A stretch of DNA of 64,000 nt, taken from Madurella fahalii. Lineage: Eukaryota; Ascomycota; Sordariomycetes; Sordariales. The notes under the pieces are model-generated. The model saw nothing but the letters and a program-made list of their open reading frames with translations. It did not search any database and had not been told where the DNA came from. The translations under genes and the position numbers were made by a program. The stretch spans positions 868,001 through 932,000 of the forward strand of contig CM056875.1 of NCBI GenBank assembly GCA_029876055.1, in the 5' to 3' direction. The first letter of the stretch is position 1; each line of letters opens with the position of its first letter. Positions 33,025 through 45,416 of this stretch are shown in pieces.

Positions 33025-36007
33025 TCATCCCCCATGAGTTGATAGGGGCCGTAGTTGCATTCTCCTTGAGAGCTTCCTTTGCGGTATTAAGACCTCGCTT
33101 GTGCCTTGATCGATTGCCGCCTTTTCTGCTGGCGCGGGGGGCAACTCCCTGGTGACGTCCTGAATCTGATCGACACGCTGTGCATTTTATTCTCCATTGC
33201 CCCCCGATACTATAACGGTGGTAAAGAATTCGGCCGTGAGCATTCCATAGTAACAATCATGCAATCCCTTACTCGAGGCAATGGAAATCAAGACAACGGA
33301 AGAATGCTTACCCTCTCGGCGATGTACCTGACAGTTTCCTGTGCCCCCGTACTCCACTGCTGGAGCTTGGCCGCCTTTGCTTGCAGTGCGTTCATATTGC
33401 CTCTGTTCAGCACCATATCGTCACCTATGCTCAAGCCTGTCATGACGTTGTCATTGGACAGCCTCATCCACATGGTGGCGATATCTCCAAAGACGCCGAA
33501 ATATGCTCGGATGGTAATGACGTTTCGATAGATGAGCTGTTGACAGGGTGCTCTAGTTCAGCGTACCGCGCGGATCACGCCGAAGGGCCTCGTATGGAAT
33601 TGGAAGCTTACCGTGCGCGTCAGGTCGGTCAGGGTGTAGTTCCCGACCCTCTTTCCGCCGTCGCCGCCCTTGATCTGCTCGATGAAGGATGCGGCCGTGT
33701 ACTTGGCCACCGCTTCAATCGAAGAGTTGAGAGCAGCAAAGAAACGACACAGATTCATGATTTGCTGCTTGAGCTGGACTATCAGCTTGATGCACTCGAT
33801 CGGTACCTTCTTGATTTCTTCCTACAGCCGCATCGCCGGTCAGTACAGCGTCAAGGTGACGAAACCGGGGGGGTGGGTGGGTGGGGGGATGCAGGGGCAC
33901 GTACAAGCCCAAGCTGCGTCTGGGACAGTCTGGTGACCTCGCCTCGGATCTCGGCAAGCTTAGTCTGCTGGTCAAGCAATTGCTGGGAGGATTGCAAGTA
34001 CAGCTCCTGAGTGGCTTTGAGATTCACTTGTGTGGTCGCCATGCGGTTCTTGGCAGCCTCGAGCACTGCCTGCGCTTGTGCCGTTTTGACGTTTGTCTTG
34101 GAGATGGTGACGCTCGGGTCCTCCGTGTTTTTTGACATGATAGGTGCCTAGTGTTCCAAGGTCTTAGCTTCAGAGCTACTAGTATCAGCGGATGCCGCGT
34201 GCGGGGGGGTTGCTGCTTACACCGCCAGGGGCAGGTTCCAGGGAGCGAACGTGCAACCGCCGCCAGCGTGTTGGCTTTCGTGTAGACGTCAGCGAAGGAC
34301 CTTTGCCAGCCCTTCACCACATCTGAATCTGCTACGGGGAATTTGTGTCTCATGTCCTTCGCCTTATCGACTTCTTCCTGAAGCGCATTGGCAACCTGGA
34401 AACGCGGCATTCGTGAGCAACGCAGGTGTGTCAGCGCTGCAAGTCTACGAACACGTACCAAGATGGCCGTCTCCAGCACCGTCTTCAGAGTCTGGCTAGG
34501 GTTGTCGCTATTGGCGAGCTGCTGGAACCTCCTTTGGGCGTCTTTCAGCAATGAAAGAGCGAAAAAGGTGCTCTTGTCGGCGCTCCTTGGGACCCTCCCG
34601 CCATCTCCCAGTGCACCCCACCGTTCTTGTCCTTGGTAAGGACCGCGTTAATAAGGCCAAGATAGAGAATGCCAGTCTTGATCTCCGCATAGGCCGGGGA
34701 AAGACTGTCCTTCGGGGTCGTGCTCTTCGGGGCTGGCGGAGCCGGAGGCATTGGGGGGTCTTGCCCGTCGCCTGACGACTTGCCGCTGCTCTGGAGTCAG
34801 CCGGGCGGCGCACGATACACGGAATGATTCATGTATGGGGGCTTACTAAATGAGAGCTTTGAACATATTGGCACCGCTCTCCGCCCTTGCGACGGGATGC
34901 AAATTGCTCGCCAAGTTTGAAACGACTTGGCCCAGAGCTGTGGTGACAGTCTCGGCGAGTGCGCCAACGACCTGCTGGCCCAGGATGTCCCAGCTTCAAG
35001 TTTGTTCATACGCGTTAGTACGCTAGGCTACCTTCATTACCTAGTTTGTGTGGGTTCCGGTCGGCGTCAAGCTTACCTGCTCAGAAACTCATCCGAGGCC
35101 TTTTTGTATGCATCCAGGCCAGTTCTACCTGCTTGCCAAACTTGTGGACAGTGTCCCTTGCGTATTTGACGGCGTCCTCGGCCGCCGTAAAGCGATTCCG
35201 CGGGACAGCCATGTTGAGCTGCGTAGTGCGAATTCGTTCATCGGCGGTGGATTCCGTGTGCACACAGGCAGCGTAAAGCTCCATGGTGTGGTTGAGCCAA
35301 GACTCGAAGTCCTTGTCGATCTCCCTGGCTTTCTTGTAGCAGTCGTTTGCAGCGGTCTTGATCGCGTTCAGCTGCGGCATCAGCTGCCTCTTTGCTGTCT
35401 GGGGATCCATTGCAGTGCAATGTTGGCATCAATATGAAAGCAACCTGCCGACATGGGATTTCCTGGAGAACGGGAGATCCTATCCATCAAGATATCCATG
35501 AGATCCGCTACCTGGAAAGAAATGAGAAAAACCGCACCAGCAACCAAGGATCAGTTGTCCGAATGGCATACATCGTCGTAGATCTTCCCGGAGATATCTT
35601 TACAAGGCTCATATTGCCGTCAGCCGTGAGGAAGGCGGTACGACCGAGGTTGATGCTGTCAACCAAGTTGGCATCTAGTGACGACTGCCTGAAAATACGT
35701 TGAGCGGCGGGACCTATTGAACAGGTAGCTCAGAGAGGTCGGTTACTACGTACTTGAGAAACTGAAAGCCGTTCTTGGGGGGCTCAAGGTTAAGCGCCCG
35801 AGCCGTGTTGGACGCCGAGGCGATGAGGCAGGAACCTAGGCAGGTCAATGCCACCGGTCCCGATAGCAGGAGGTCCTCCCATCTGTACTGGAAAATGATG
35901 GACGACTTTATTTCATCGACCACATTTTCAGTCACATCGTTGCGGTTATTGTGATCGTACTGTGCCTTGACAGCCTTAGCCAGCTGCCTCGAGTCGTCGT
36001 CGGACAT
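33025..36007 (-). CDS. 11-exon helical protein of unknown function, two single-base frame breaks
   Basis: Family not recognised. Exons (minus): 35754-36007, 35604-35688, 35445-35511, 35077-35394, 34847-34993, 34459-34785, 34258-34395, 33905-34147, 33612-33821, 33312-33536, 33025-33177, about 722 residues. N-terminus MSDDDSRQLAKAVKAQY, then one hydrophobic stretch (LLSGPVALTCLGSCLIASA). Most of the rest is predicted alpha-helix with heptad-like patterns, e.g. LEAAKNRMATTQVNLKATQ and QSSQQLLDQQTKLAEIRGE. Exons 4 and 6 are each exactly one base short of keeping frame, at about 35108-35118 and 34594-34606, both beside G-runs on the coding strand; all other junctions fit. Exon 8 could use another donor for the intron before it. 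The C-terminal frame is uncertain (an alternative ends at 33014). No function is proposed. Confidence 0.6.
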
Positions 36008-36589
36008 GTTGGGGCAAGAGGTTTGAACGAAGCTAAGTAGACACGGAATTGGCCGGCAAAGGAAGGCAGGCTCCTTCAGGTAGGCACCATGTAATGTTCT
36101 GGTCCTTGGCTTCTCTAGAGTTCGAGAAAGGTCCCGGAGCGGTCTAAATACGCGATGCCCAGTGTCCGGATCTGCTCCATACATCAAGGTTCCCAATCCG
36201 GAGCATCCACTAGTATCCACCGTGTTCTTGGTGTGGGAGGGGGGTGGTGAATGGGAGGTCGGCCTGTTTCTTGTCTTGGTGGAATTCCTTTAGCATTGCA
36301 TTTTGTTCGCCTGTACATGGGTATGGTCATGTTGTCCACTGCCGAAGGGAAGTAAAGAGAGGTCAAGGCGCTAAGGGAGCAACTGCAGTGACAGACAACA
36401 CCCCATCCTTTCCCTTGCCGCTGATTAGCTGAGCCCGAGGAGCTGCTTGATGTGGCTGGCGCGGTTCCGTTATTCCCCGCCATAAGAATGCCGTTCATCA
36501 ACAGGTCCCTGGGGGGGTTGGTTAACCTACGTGGATCGTTACCTTGTCTGTGTGATCTCGAGAATGTTAATTGTCGGCAATGTCGGAGC

Positions 36590-36762
36590 TTGAACAGCGT
36601 TCCCGACAAAACTTGCAACCTGGCCGTGACAGCAGTCGTGTTTCGAGTAGTAGCGTCTATCACTACGGTACGAAGCCGACTGATCTCGCCGCGGATCGTA
36701 TCCATCCTGGCATAGACCTCAGCCGTTTCGGCAGATATCGTTAATATTTGTTTGTGGCTCAA
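36590..36762 (-). pseudogene. Possible truncated relative of the 33.0-36.0 kb gene
   Basis: A short helical frame with the segment MDTIRGEISRL, which resembles KLAEIRGEVTRL in exon 8 of the neighbouring gene, at similar spacing after a helical stretch. No matching N-terminal exons or downstream exons were found around it. It may be a fragment of a tandem duplicate. The similarity is short and could be chance. Confidence 0.3.
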
Positions 36763-37440
36763 AAAGAGGAAGAGTTCACTGCTATGGTTCCACGTTCAAA
36801 TCAAGCAATCCTCGATTGAATCTTTCGACAGTTGACGTGTAGAGGCCGCTTAGATATCACCGCGGTGGACCGACTTAGATGCCAGAAGACGTACAAACTT
36901 ACGGTCCTTAGGCGGCTCCGAGCCGCTGCACTGGCATGAGTTGGTCTCTGATCAGCCGCAGGCCTATGCCGCCGATAGTAGAATGGGTTTTTGACAAACT
37001 CACGATGCAATGAAGCTTGAGGGAGAATCAAAACCGCTGACATCTGATGAGCCGGTTACTACTCTGTTTTGATAGCTGCGGGACAGCTGGGCAGCATGGT
37101 GTTCCACAAAGCCGCATTTAGCTGCGCCGAGCCGATGTCGACCTGCAACCCAAGTCTGACCTTTTGCAGGCCACAAACCCTAGGGACTTTCGTCATCAGG
37201 GTTCTAGACCTTGTTGGCCGGGAGGAACGGCGAGAGCAGGGCAGCAGCGGGGAAAAGGCGGAGCTACCGCAGTGCCAGGAAGGTGGTTATCCAAGTACCG
37301 TAACTAGATAACCTTTGTTCAACGTGCGAGGCTCTCTGTCAAGCTAGGGATTTGACAAACTGTCCGGATAATGGTTGAAAATGCCGTGTATGAATGACAA
37401 ATGAGCCCAGTTCGCTTTAACAGCTCACAGACCGGAAATG
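36763..37440. other. Intergenic spacer
   Basis: No supported gene. Spacer upstream of the fragment above and downstream of the second methyltransferase. Confidence 0.4.
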
Positions 37441-38274
37441 TCAACCTAGCCGCCGCAATCCCTCGCGGTTCTGGTTTTCCTTCTTCCGCGCCCTAACCAA
37501 CAAAAAAGTAGGCTTCATCATCTCACTCTTCATCTCCTCTCTCCACTCGGGCTTCTCTTCGAACTCCTCCTCCGTGGGATACCACTCGTCGAATCCTGTC
37601 AGCTCGAACCCTGCCTTTAGCAGAATATTGACATAACTCGCCGTCGTCCGATGGTACTTCTTCACTCCGTCTGCCAGCCAGTCGGTCACCCTCTCCCCTT
37701 CCTTCTGGTAATCGTTTAGCGGCCATACAGTTTTCCTAGTCCTGCCCGCATCGCCGGGGTGATCCGAAGCGTCGATCTCGACCGGTCCTGGGCCCGATGG
37801 GGCCGTGAGGATGGGATGCTCCGCGGAGAAGATGAACACGCCGCCAGGTTTCAGGACGCGGTGGATGTGCGCGACGAGCTCGGGGAGATGCGTCAGATAA
37901 TGAACGGCGAGGGCGCTGAAGACGACGTCGATATTCCCGGTATCGGAATCCGGGAGGAGGACGGGCTGAGAGGAGGGGGAGTCCAGGTCGCCCAGGACGT
38001 AGGTGATGTTGGATGCTGCGTTCATGGATCGAGCGCGTGCAAGCATGTTTTGCGAGAGGTCGATGCCGCGGACGGAAGAGGCGCCTTGAGCGCTGAAGTA
38101 GCGAGCGTACCAGCCCATTCCGCAGCCGAGGTCGAGGATGTGCGTGTCTTGGAGAGGAGGCAGGAAGGATCGGAGACGGGGCCATTCGGGCGCGCCGGAG
38201 AGACCTTCAATCGAGCGTTTAAGGAGCGAGTAGTTTTCGAAGAAGGTGAGGTTGTCGTAGATGTTTTGAGCCAT
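37441..38274 (-). CDS. SAM-dependent methyltransferase (Methyltransf_11 type)
   Basis: Soluble class I methyltransferase of 277 residues, single exon, ATG at 38274 (an in-frame GTG lies upstream). Seen: motif I HILDLGCGMGWYARYF, acidic strand VRGIDLSQNML, motif II region IDVVFSALAVHYL, and HRVLKPGGVFIFSAEHP. This is the UbiE/small-molecule class common in fungi and bacteria. The C-terminal tail is basic (VRARKKENQNREG). It is 5.4 kb beyond the AflX-like gene and separated from the metabolite cluster by the helical gene, so membership in the pathway is doubtful. Substrate unknown. Confidence 0.85.
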   Translation of the reverse strand: MAQNIYDNLTFFENYSLLKRSIEGLSGAPEWPRLRSFLPPLQDTHILDLGCGMGWYARYFSAQGASSVRGIDLSQNMLARARSMNAASNITYVLGDLDSPSSQPVLLPDSDTGNIDVVFSALAVHYLTHLPELVAHIHRVLKPGGVFIFSAEHPILTAPSGPGPVEIDASDHPGDAGRTRKTVWPLNDYQKEGERVTDWLADGVKKYHRTTASYVNILLKAGFELTGFDEWYPTEEEFEEKPEWREEMKSEMMKPTFLLVRARKKENQNREGLRRLG

Positions 38275-39755
38275 TTTGATGCTAAGGTTAAGGCTTAGAG
38301 GTCGAATTTGGAGCTGTGCCACTGAGTTTTGAAGTTGTGAGATGGAGGTGTAGGACTAAAAGACCTACAACTGCTTTGACTTGAGTTTTCGTTGTGTGTT
38401 TTTATACAACCGGTGAATTCGATCGGACACACTCTCTCGTTGAAAGTAAGCATGCGTAGCAGCGGTGCAGTAACTACACGGCCTGAGTCACTGGCCGATG
38501 TTACAGCTAAAGCATCGCGATTTATTGGCTGAAATGGCTCAGTTTCTCGATGCAGCTCCCACGCAATTGAAATTTTCCGACCGTTTCGCCAGCATGTACG
38601 TCTCAGCACATCATTACCAAAGTTACGGTAAGTAAACCTCACACGTAGAGAAACTTATATCGCCCAATCTTTCCCCACCATGTTAGGATCCAATGTAACA
38701 GTAAGTTAACTATAGGACTTGTCACGGTTAAAACGGCTACTGGCTATGCCTGGAAGTTGCTACCAAGGAAATCGTGGCCGCATATACGCCCTTTACCAAT
38801 ATAGTAGAAACGGTCTAACCAAGACTCTCGCTTACCCGCTACACTAATGATTCAGGAAACGGTGGGGTCTAGTTGAATTACAGATCCAAGGTTCTGTTCA
38901 AACAGCTTCAATCATTTCCCCGTGGGGGGAAAGTCAAAAATGGAAGGTTCTGAAGCATTAGCTAGTAGAAAGACAAGGTCTAGGGCAACCAAGTCTGAAT
39001 AAACCAATTGTCGACTAGGTGCCTGACATAGCCAGCTCATTAATGGGACCAGACACAAGAAGGACGTAATTTAGACACATGCTGAATACTCTATAAGGAT
39101 GGGCTCTCTGGCTCTGGCAGTCACCCAGGAAACAGAGCACAGGTAACATACAGACCATTCGGATCATACAAGCAATACAATCACACATGCTGCACCCCAT
39201 CAGTTTTACCACCGGATCCAACGTTCCATTTTTCTGATAAGACTGAATAGGGAATGTGAACTGGGTTTTATATATGGGGGGAAGAAAAATGGGAAGGTGG
39301 GCTGAGTGATGCAGATTCTACGGCGTTCTATTTACCGGTACTACTAATAGTAGTGTCGCCTAACGAATGACTGCACTACCGATATCAGCTTTGGGCTTTA
39401 CAGTTTACCTTTCGGGACAATCACAAGCCATCGCCAGCCATGGAATCATGTTTCACAGCGGATCACGGCATCTAATCATGTCCAATCAGAGACCCGGTCG
39501 GCTTGTTCTGGGAATCGCAGAGTCCACCAGGTATATTTTAGGAGTAAGTATGCGGTACCATGACGTTCTGAGCACCGCCCGGATGTCTGTGAATAAAGGA
39601 AGACCCGGGGAACACGGTGTACTAGTAAAACCGGTCGGACTCCTGAGCTCCAGGGTGCAGAAGTGGTCAGCTTCCATCACACCGGTGTCGGACCTGTCCC
39701 CCGATAGCCTGCCGCTAGCCTGGCCAACTGCGGCACAAGTGCTACTCTTTTGTAT
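38275..39755. other. 1.5-kb intergenic region
   Basis: AT-richer region without a supported gene. A small frame near 39015-39221 has several Cys but no signal peptide or domain, and is not called. Terminators of the permease and promoter of the methyltransferase presumably lie here. Confidence 0.45.
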
Positions 39756-41655
39756 CTACCTGCTGCCGTCTTTCTTCCGCTCCTCCAGTGCCCCTGGCTC
39801 AGTGATGTCGACACCTAGCCTCATGGCCTCTGCCACTTCGGCAGAAGGCCCGGTAAACCAGCGGCGTGCCCAGACAGCCCAAGACCCGATAGCGAGCACG
39901 CTAAGGATCCCGACGGCGACAGCTGTGTAGTTGAGCGTCTCACTCGTAACTGGGTTGGCAGTAGGCAGGCAGAATACAACGGTTATAAACCCGATCCAGA
40001 TACAAGCAGCCAGAGCGACGGGCCGAGAGAGCGCGCCGAGGTTGAAGGGTCCCTTCATCGCGGTAAAGGACTGGTGGCATATTAGGCCAATGAGAATGGG
40101 CAGTCCGTAACTCAGGTAAAGACCAATCGTAGCGATCGAGGTCGCTGCCGCGAACGCCACAGATGACCCGAGCGAAGGCAACGCGAGGATGAAAGAGAGC
40201 GTGGCGGAAAGCCAGACGGCGCGAGTTGGAGAGCGCAAACGGGCGTCGACTTTGTGGAAGAAGGGATGCTAGAGATGACTCAGTACTTCAGTTTTTTACC
40301 AGTGCCACTTCGATTAGCCCCCAGGGGGGCGGTCGCTGACTTACAATTCCCCCGTCACGGGCAAAGGCAAACATCATCCTGCTGTTGCTGGTCATGCTAA
40401 ACAGCCCGCAATGCCAAACACAAACTTGGTCCATGTCAGCATACCGATTCCGAGGGCCAGGCATGGCCAACTCACTCATGATCAGCGAGAACAAGACCAA
40501 TGCTCCATCCTCTCCTGCCACATCAACAAGGATTTGCAGCACGGGTTGGCCGTAGGCACTGTTCAGGACCGCCTCGAAATCCTGGATAGAGAATAAAAAG
40601 GCCATCAGCACGAAGAGGCCGAAGAGAGCGCTGAACCCGACGCTAGATACGACTCCAATAGGCGCGCTCCAGCTGGCTTTCTTAGTCTCTTCGCTTAGAT
40701 GAGCCGAGGCGTCAAAGCCCGTCAACGTGTACTGCGAGAGCAACGCGCCGCACACTGCGACGTAGACAGGACTCGCCCGGATGCTCCAGCCCGCGGCCCC
40801 GTCGACGACGCCCGTGCCATCGTTGAAGCTCCCGAAGACGAAGGAGGCTGGTTGGTGAGTCGGAGCTTTGGCAAGGACCGCGATGCAAATGGCTGTGATG
40901 CCGGCACTGTGCAAGACAATGGACACGTTATTCAGGTACCTGAGAGTCCGGACGCCGAACGTGTTGACGACGCCGTGAGAGACCAAGATGGCGGCGTAGA
41001 TACCGATAGTGACCCGGGGCGTTGGCACAAAGTTGGGGTTTTTAACGGTAATGGCGGTGGGGATCAGATTGGCGAGGCCGAAAGAAATGCCTGTTGTGAC
41101 GGCGACCTGTCCGAGGAGATTATACCAGCCTGTAAGCCACGCCGCAAACGGCGACCATTGCGGGGGCGCAAGCATGGCCGACCAGAAGTAGGGTCCTCCG
41201 CTGGTGGGGATCGCCGAGACGATCTCGGCCATGGCGATGGCAACGAGGAGGGTGAAAAAAGAGACAAGGATCCAGCCGACGGACATGACTCAAGGCAAGA
41301 TACGTAGTCAGCTTTCAGTCACCAGAGCCGGCCAATCGGCGTTGGCATAGAGGAGACCTAGTTAACCTACCGGCCGGTCCTCCCGTGTTCAACCCATACG
41401 AGAAGAGAGTAGTGATGCCGGTGATGACGCTCTGTTGCGTGGGCGGTCAGGCGCACTCCAACATCAATGGACATCATGGAGCGGTTGGCCACGCACAATG
41501 ATGGAGAAGGAGACGCCAAAGTTGTGTGCCAATCCCCAATCCCGCTTCAGCTCTTGTTTGTATCCGAACTGGGCCAGACGGCTCTCGTCGCGATCCTCGT
41601 CACTATTGGAAGTGGACCGCTCGATGGCTGGCTCTTCGGACGTCATCTGACTCAT
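39756..41655 (-). CDS. APC-family amino-acid/GABA-type permease
   Basis: Plasma-membrane secondary transporter of the amino acid-polyamine-organocation superfamily (BAT1/GABA-permease/choline-permease group). Model: complement(join(39756..40268,40345..40424,40476..41288,41371..41431,41497..41655)), 541 residues, all five junctions in frame. Seen: polar N-terminus, RDWGLAHNFGVSFSII and the TM1 break region, SAIPTSGGPYFWSAMLAPP (strongly characteristic of this family), the TM6 loop SQYTLTGFDASAHLSEETK, SMTSNSRMMFAFARDGG, then a final hydrophobic exon. Start at the ATG at 41655. Substrate could be GABA, choline or another amine and cannot be fixed from sequence. Confidence 0.92.
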
Positions 41656-42838
41656 CTCGGGCAGCAGGACTAGAGTAGTAGTAGTATTCACTGATTGCGA
41701 ACTGACGGATGGCTAACAACAGTGATGTCTGCCAGGAGTAGCGGGGCTACGAGTCGCGCAAGAAATGGTCAGGTAACGTCACCTGCCAAATTTCTACTCG
41801 CACCCGTAGGGTATTAGGCGATGTTACATCGCGTCCATCCTACGCACTGTTCCCAGTCCGAACATTAATAGTGTAGCCACGTCGCAACCAAAGGGGCCGG
41901 ATCATACTCGAAAGACCCAAGCATTAAAAGATAGAACTATCACGATCTGGAGAGCACGAGGCGGCGCATAAGTCAGGTAAATATGTCGAGGCCCGAGAAG
42001 GCGGCAGGGTTGCGTCGGGTAAACTTCAATGGCGCCATGCCTGCGGCTCTCTGCCTAGGTTACGCCCTATCATTTGCGGATGATCACTGATTGGCGCAAA
42101 GGAAAACGTGGCTGCGATGCATACTTGCCACTACCGGTATTGTGTACCGTACTTTCTGCCCCGCGACCTCCGTGTAGGTAGTGACCGGCACCCAGAGGCC
42201 CGTGCCGAACTCCCGGAGCGCAGCACTCAACCCACACGCCGGACGAGTTCTCGAGGACATAAGCAGGATTGAGAGCGGACCTATGAGGTGGCGGGAACTC
42301 GGCCACAACGGCGTCCCAATCGGTCCGACGCGGGGACATCGACCCCCGCTTCCACGACACCATAAGAGGGGCGGGTTACAACGGGCCTACAACAGGCAAA
42401 GCCGCCCAGCTCAGCCCTGTAAATGTAGACCTCGACAAGTCTCCATTGGTTTGTCGTTAGCTGTGAGCCACGTTCAGGCTCTTCTCAGCCTTTCTCGCGG
42501 GACAACCTCAGTCCATGCTGACCGCGAGGATGTGAGGGGAGCGGGGTCTCGCGCCCGAAGAGTAGAACCTGATTGGTTTTCTTGAGACTTCTCAGATGTT
42601 GCAACGCAGCTTCAGCTGCAAAATCTAGTGAGGCACGGTGCCTGCCCACTTAAGCACCGAGTTGCCTAACCTACCTACTTACGAAAGAAGGACTTGTCAT
42701 TTATAAAGGATGCTATGGCCTTTAGCCTCGACGGTTCGGTTGCGGTATCATCGATAAACCCGTAACCAAGTGTCGTCGGACCAGACTAGCAGAAATCACC
42801 CGAGCCTGTGATAACACACCCTAACAACTGGAACAGCC
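41656..42838. other. 1.2-kb divergent intergenic region
   Basis: Between the permease (minus) and the nuclease gene (plus). A short GTA/AGT trinucleotide run near 41672-41686. No gene supported. Confidence 0.45.
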
Positions 42839-44497
42839 ATGGTGTTGGTCGCAAGCGTCATTCTTGCCATCGTCGGCGTCTGCCAAGCCGAGCTTCGCTG
42901 GAGCGGGGATACTATCTCGGTTCCTGGTCGCATCAAGAACCCCGAGGCCTTCAAAGCCGCCCATAGCAGCCCCTTGGACCTTTCGTCGTCGCTGGCATCA
43001 GCAGTGCTCCGAAGGGACGATGGCCTGGCTGCCGACATGATCCTGGGTCGTGACCTCAACCTGTTTGACAGGCAGACCTGCCCCCCGACCCATCCCTGTA
43101 TGGCTCCGAGAGCTCCTTAATTAGCACGCCATCTATGATTTCAAAGGCTGACGGCATAACTAGTCCCGTGTGCTGGAAGATGCTGCCCGGTCGGGGCTCC
43201 GATTTGCGTACGTCGCAGTGCGAGCCGTCTTTATACCTACTTACTGCTTAGCACCTTTTAGTAGTAGTACCCTCGCTTAGGATGCTGACCTCGCATGCTA
43301 CCATTAGTGCATTGCCGTCAACGGAGGTTGCTGCGCCTCGAACAAGCCAGTCTGTTCGCCCAACGGCTGCTGCCCGACGGGCACGACGGAGTGTCCTAAT
43401 GACACCCGCACCTGCAGGAAGCCAGGCGAGACGTGCTGTGGCAACGGGACCGTGTGCCCTTCTAACAAACCTGTCTGTGTTCCCGGCGGCTGCTGTCCGG
43501 CGGGCACGACGCTGTGTCCTAACGACCCGCTCAGCTGCAAGAGGCCGGACGAGGTGTGCTGCGGCGGCGGGACATCGTGCCCCATTGCGTCGACATGCTG
43601 CGGTACCGGTGCTTGCTGCGACAGTACGAACCCCGAAATAAACAAGTGCTGCCCTGGATCCTCTTCCGACAAGGATACGTGCTGTGGCGAGTATGAAGTC
43701 TGTTGCGATGGGTGGTGTAAGCCTCCTCCTCAAGGGCGGCCCCGGCCGCGGTCCTGATTTCACCACTGACCGGATTTGCCGTCTCGCAGGCTGCTCCGAG
43801 GGTTCGACCTGCAGTTCCACTCCTGGATACTGCAATGTCCCCGTTCTCGAGTTTGGATACGTGCCCAATAACATCATCTCCGATGTAGGTGCTGTTTCTG
43901 CGTGCGCCCGAGGTTGGCTCATGGGAGCGAATCACTAACAGCTGTACAGCTGGTCGAAAACGTTTGCCTCGGTAATACGCCCAGGGCTCGCCGTGTCTTG
44001 ACCGTTGTCACATACTTCAGTAGTACTGATGGATCAAACAGGAATAAGAGGCCAGATCGCCATGGGGCGTCCGGAAACGACGCCTAATCAGCAAATCCTG
44101 ACTTACTACGGGCCAAACTCTCCGAACCGCGAGCAGACAGACTGCCGGCGATCGCGCCAATGCTGCACAGGTAAGAACCGAAAGAATGCGAGGATGCGAG
44201 GGCTGCGGACAATTAGCTTACCTTGGGGTTTCCGAATTGGCAGGTCGGACAGTCCCCGCTGGAGAACCCGGGGCGGGCGACAATGCCACATGCGACGAGT
44301 ACCCGTTCAACTCGGCTATCGAAGGCGGAGCTGGTGCGCATGTCGCCTGTGTGGATGAGCACGCCAATGCGGCTGGGGGGGATCTTATCCGACAGATGGT
44401 TGCTGGGAAGCACCGTGGCTTCAAATATGCTCTGAGGGTGACGGGCATTGACTGCACCACGGTTCAAGAGTCTGATGTCCACCCGTGCAACCCGTAA
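42839..44497 (+). CDS. Secreted cysteine-rich protein with C-terminal NucA/NucB nuclease domain
   Basis: Predicted secreted DNase. Exons: 42839-~43097, 43308-43716, 43790-43884, 43950-43971, 44021-44170, 44244-44497, roughly 395 residues. Seen: signal peptide MVLVASVILAIVGVCQA, a pro-like region, then tandem cysteine-rich modules of the pattern CCPxGTxxCPNDxxxCxxP followed by CCGxG. The last exon carries CDEYPFNSAIEGGAGAHVAC, which matches the NucA/NucB nuclease core (DEYPF...EGG). Exon 2-6 junctions keep frame. The exon 1-2 junction is off by one base with canonical sites, so that join is unresolved. Exon 4 is only 22 bp. Role: extracellular DNA degradation or competition (inference from family). 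Confidence 0.7.
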
Positions 44498-45416
44498 AGC
44501 AAAGCCGAATGTCGGCTGAGGGTATGGCCGGATGGGAACCGAGCGGCATCCCCCTGGCGCTCATCTGTAGTGGTTAGCACTAGTAGTATAAGTATTCCTC
44601 GGAGTGATTTTTACTAGTATTCAACACACGACAGTTCCAGCCGATACCTCTCAGATGGTACGTATACAGGGCAAGAGACAGACCTGCTGTTGGGCAACCC
44701 CATGGATGTGGCGGCATAACGGCCGAGATCACCTACCCCGACAGCGCGACACTAATGGCCACTAATTACTCCCTAGCGGCACCGAAGACATGCCCGAAGA
44801 GCCAGCTGGCTGCTGCAAACTCGCCCGGCGCCGTTGGGCCCGCCCTCGTTGGTATTTAGGCATGTTTGCCCTAAGTTTCCAGTCGCCAGGGAGGCGGGAT
44901 CGGGAGGTAGGTCCTTGCTTGCGCTGAGAGACCATTGCCGGGGGGGTCGAGGCGTTGAGAAGCTCGAGATGATGACTGTCATTCGAACACGGGGGGAGCT
45001 CCTCGCGTGGTATTGCGCGCCGGGGATATCGGACGAACGGGCGAGAAAACGGCGTTTATTTCCGCCCGACGAGTTGGCCAAGGCCAACTATGTAGTGCTG
45101 AAGGACGACTTGCACTTCGCTACTTTGGCACACTGGATGAGGTAAGCATCTGTATCTAGATGCTGACACGTCGGACGCGGCCCCTCTCTTTGCATTCGTA
45201 GCGTGCACCAGAAAGTGACGAGTGCTCCTTGAACGCATACCTAGCTGCTTTGACTCCGGGTTCTCTACTTAAGTAGGGTAGTAACACTGCTCCCTCCTCT
45301 CGTACTAATAGTACTACTAGTTTGAACCCCCACCAACCTGTAAACTCAACATGTATTTTACCGCAATCTTTAATTAACCTTCTGAGCATCGCTCCTTTGA
45401 GACGCCAGACTCGGCG
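44498..45416. other. Intergenic region
   Basis: Between converging nuclease and secreted-protein genes. A 300-bp plus-strand frame near 44834-45145 lacks a signal peptide, domain or neighbouring exon, and is not called. Nothing else recognised. Confidence 0.4.

Noticed and set aside
44834..45145. 103-codon plus-strand frame
   Set aside because: Not connected by splice sites to the nuclease gene and no recognisable feature.
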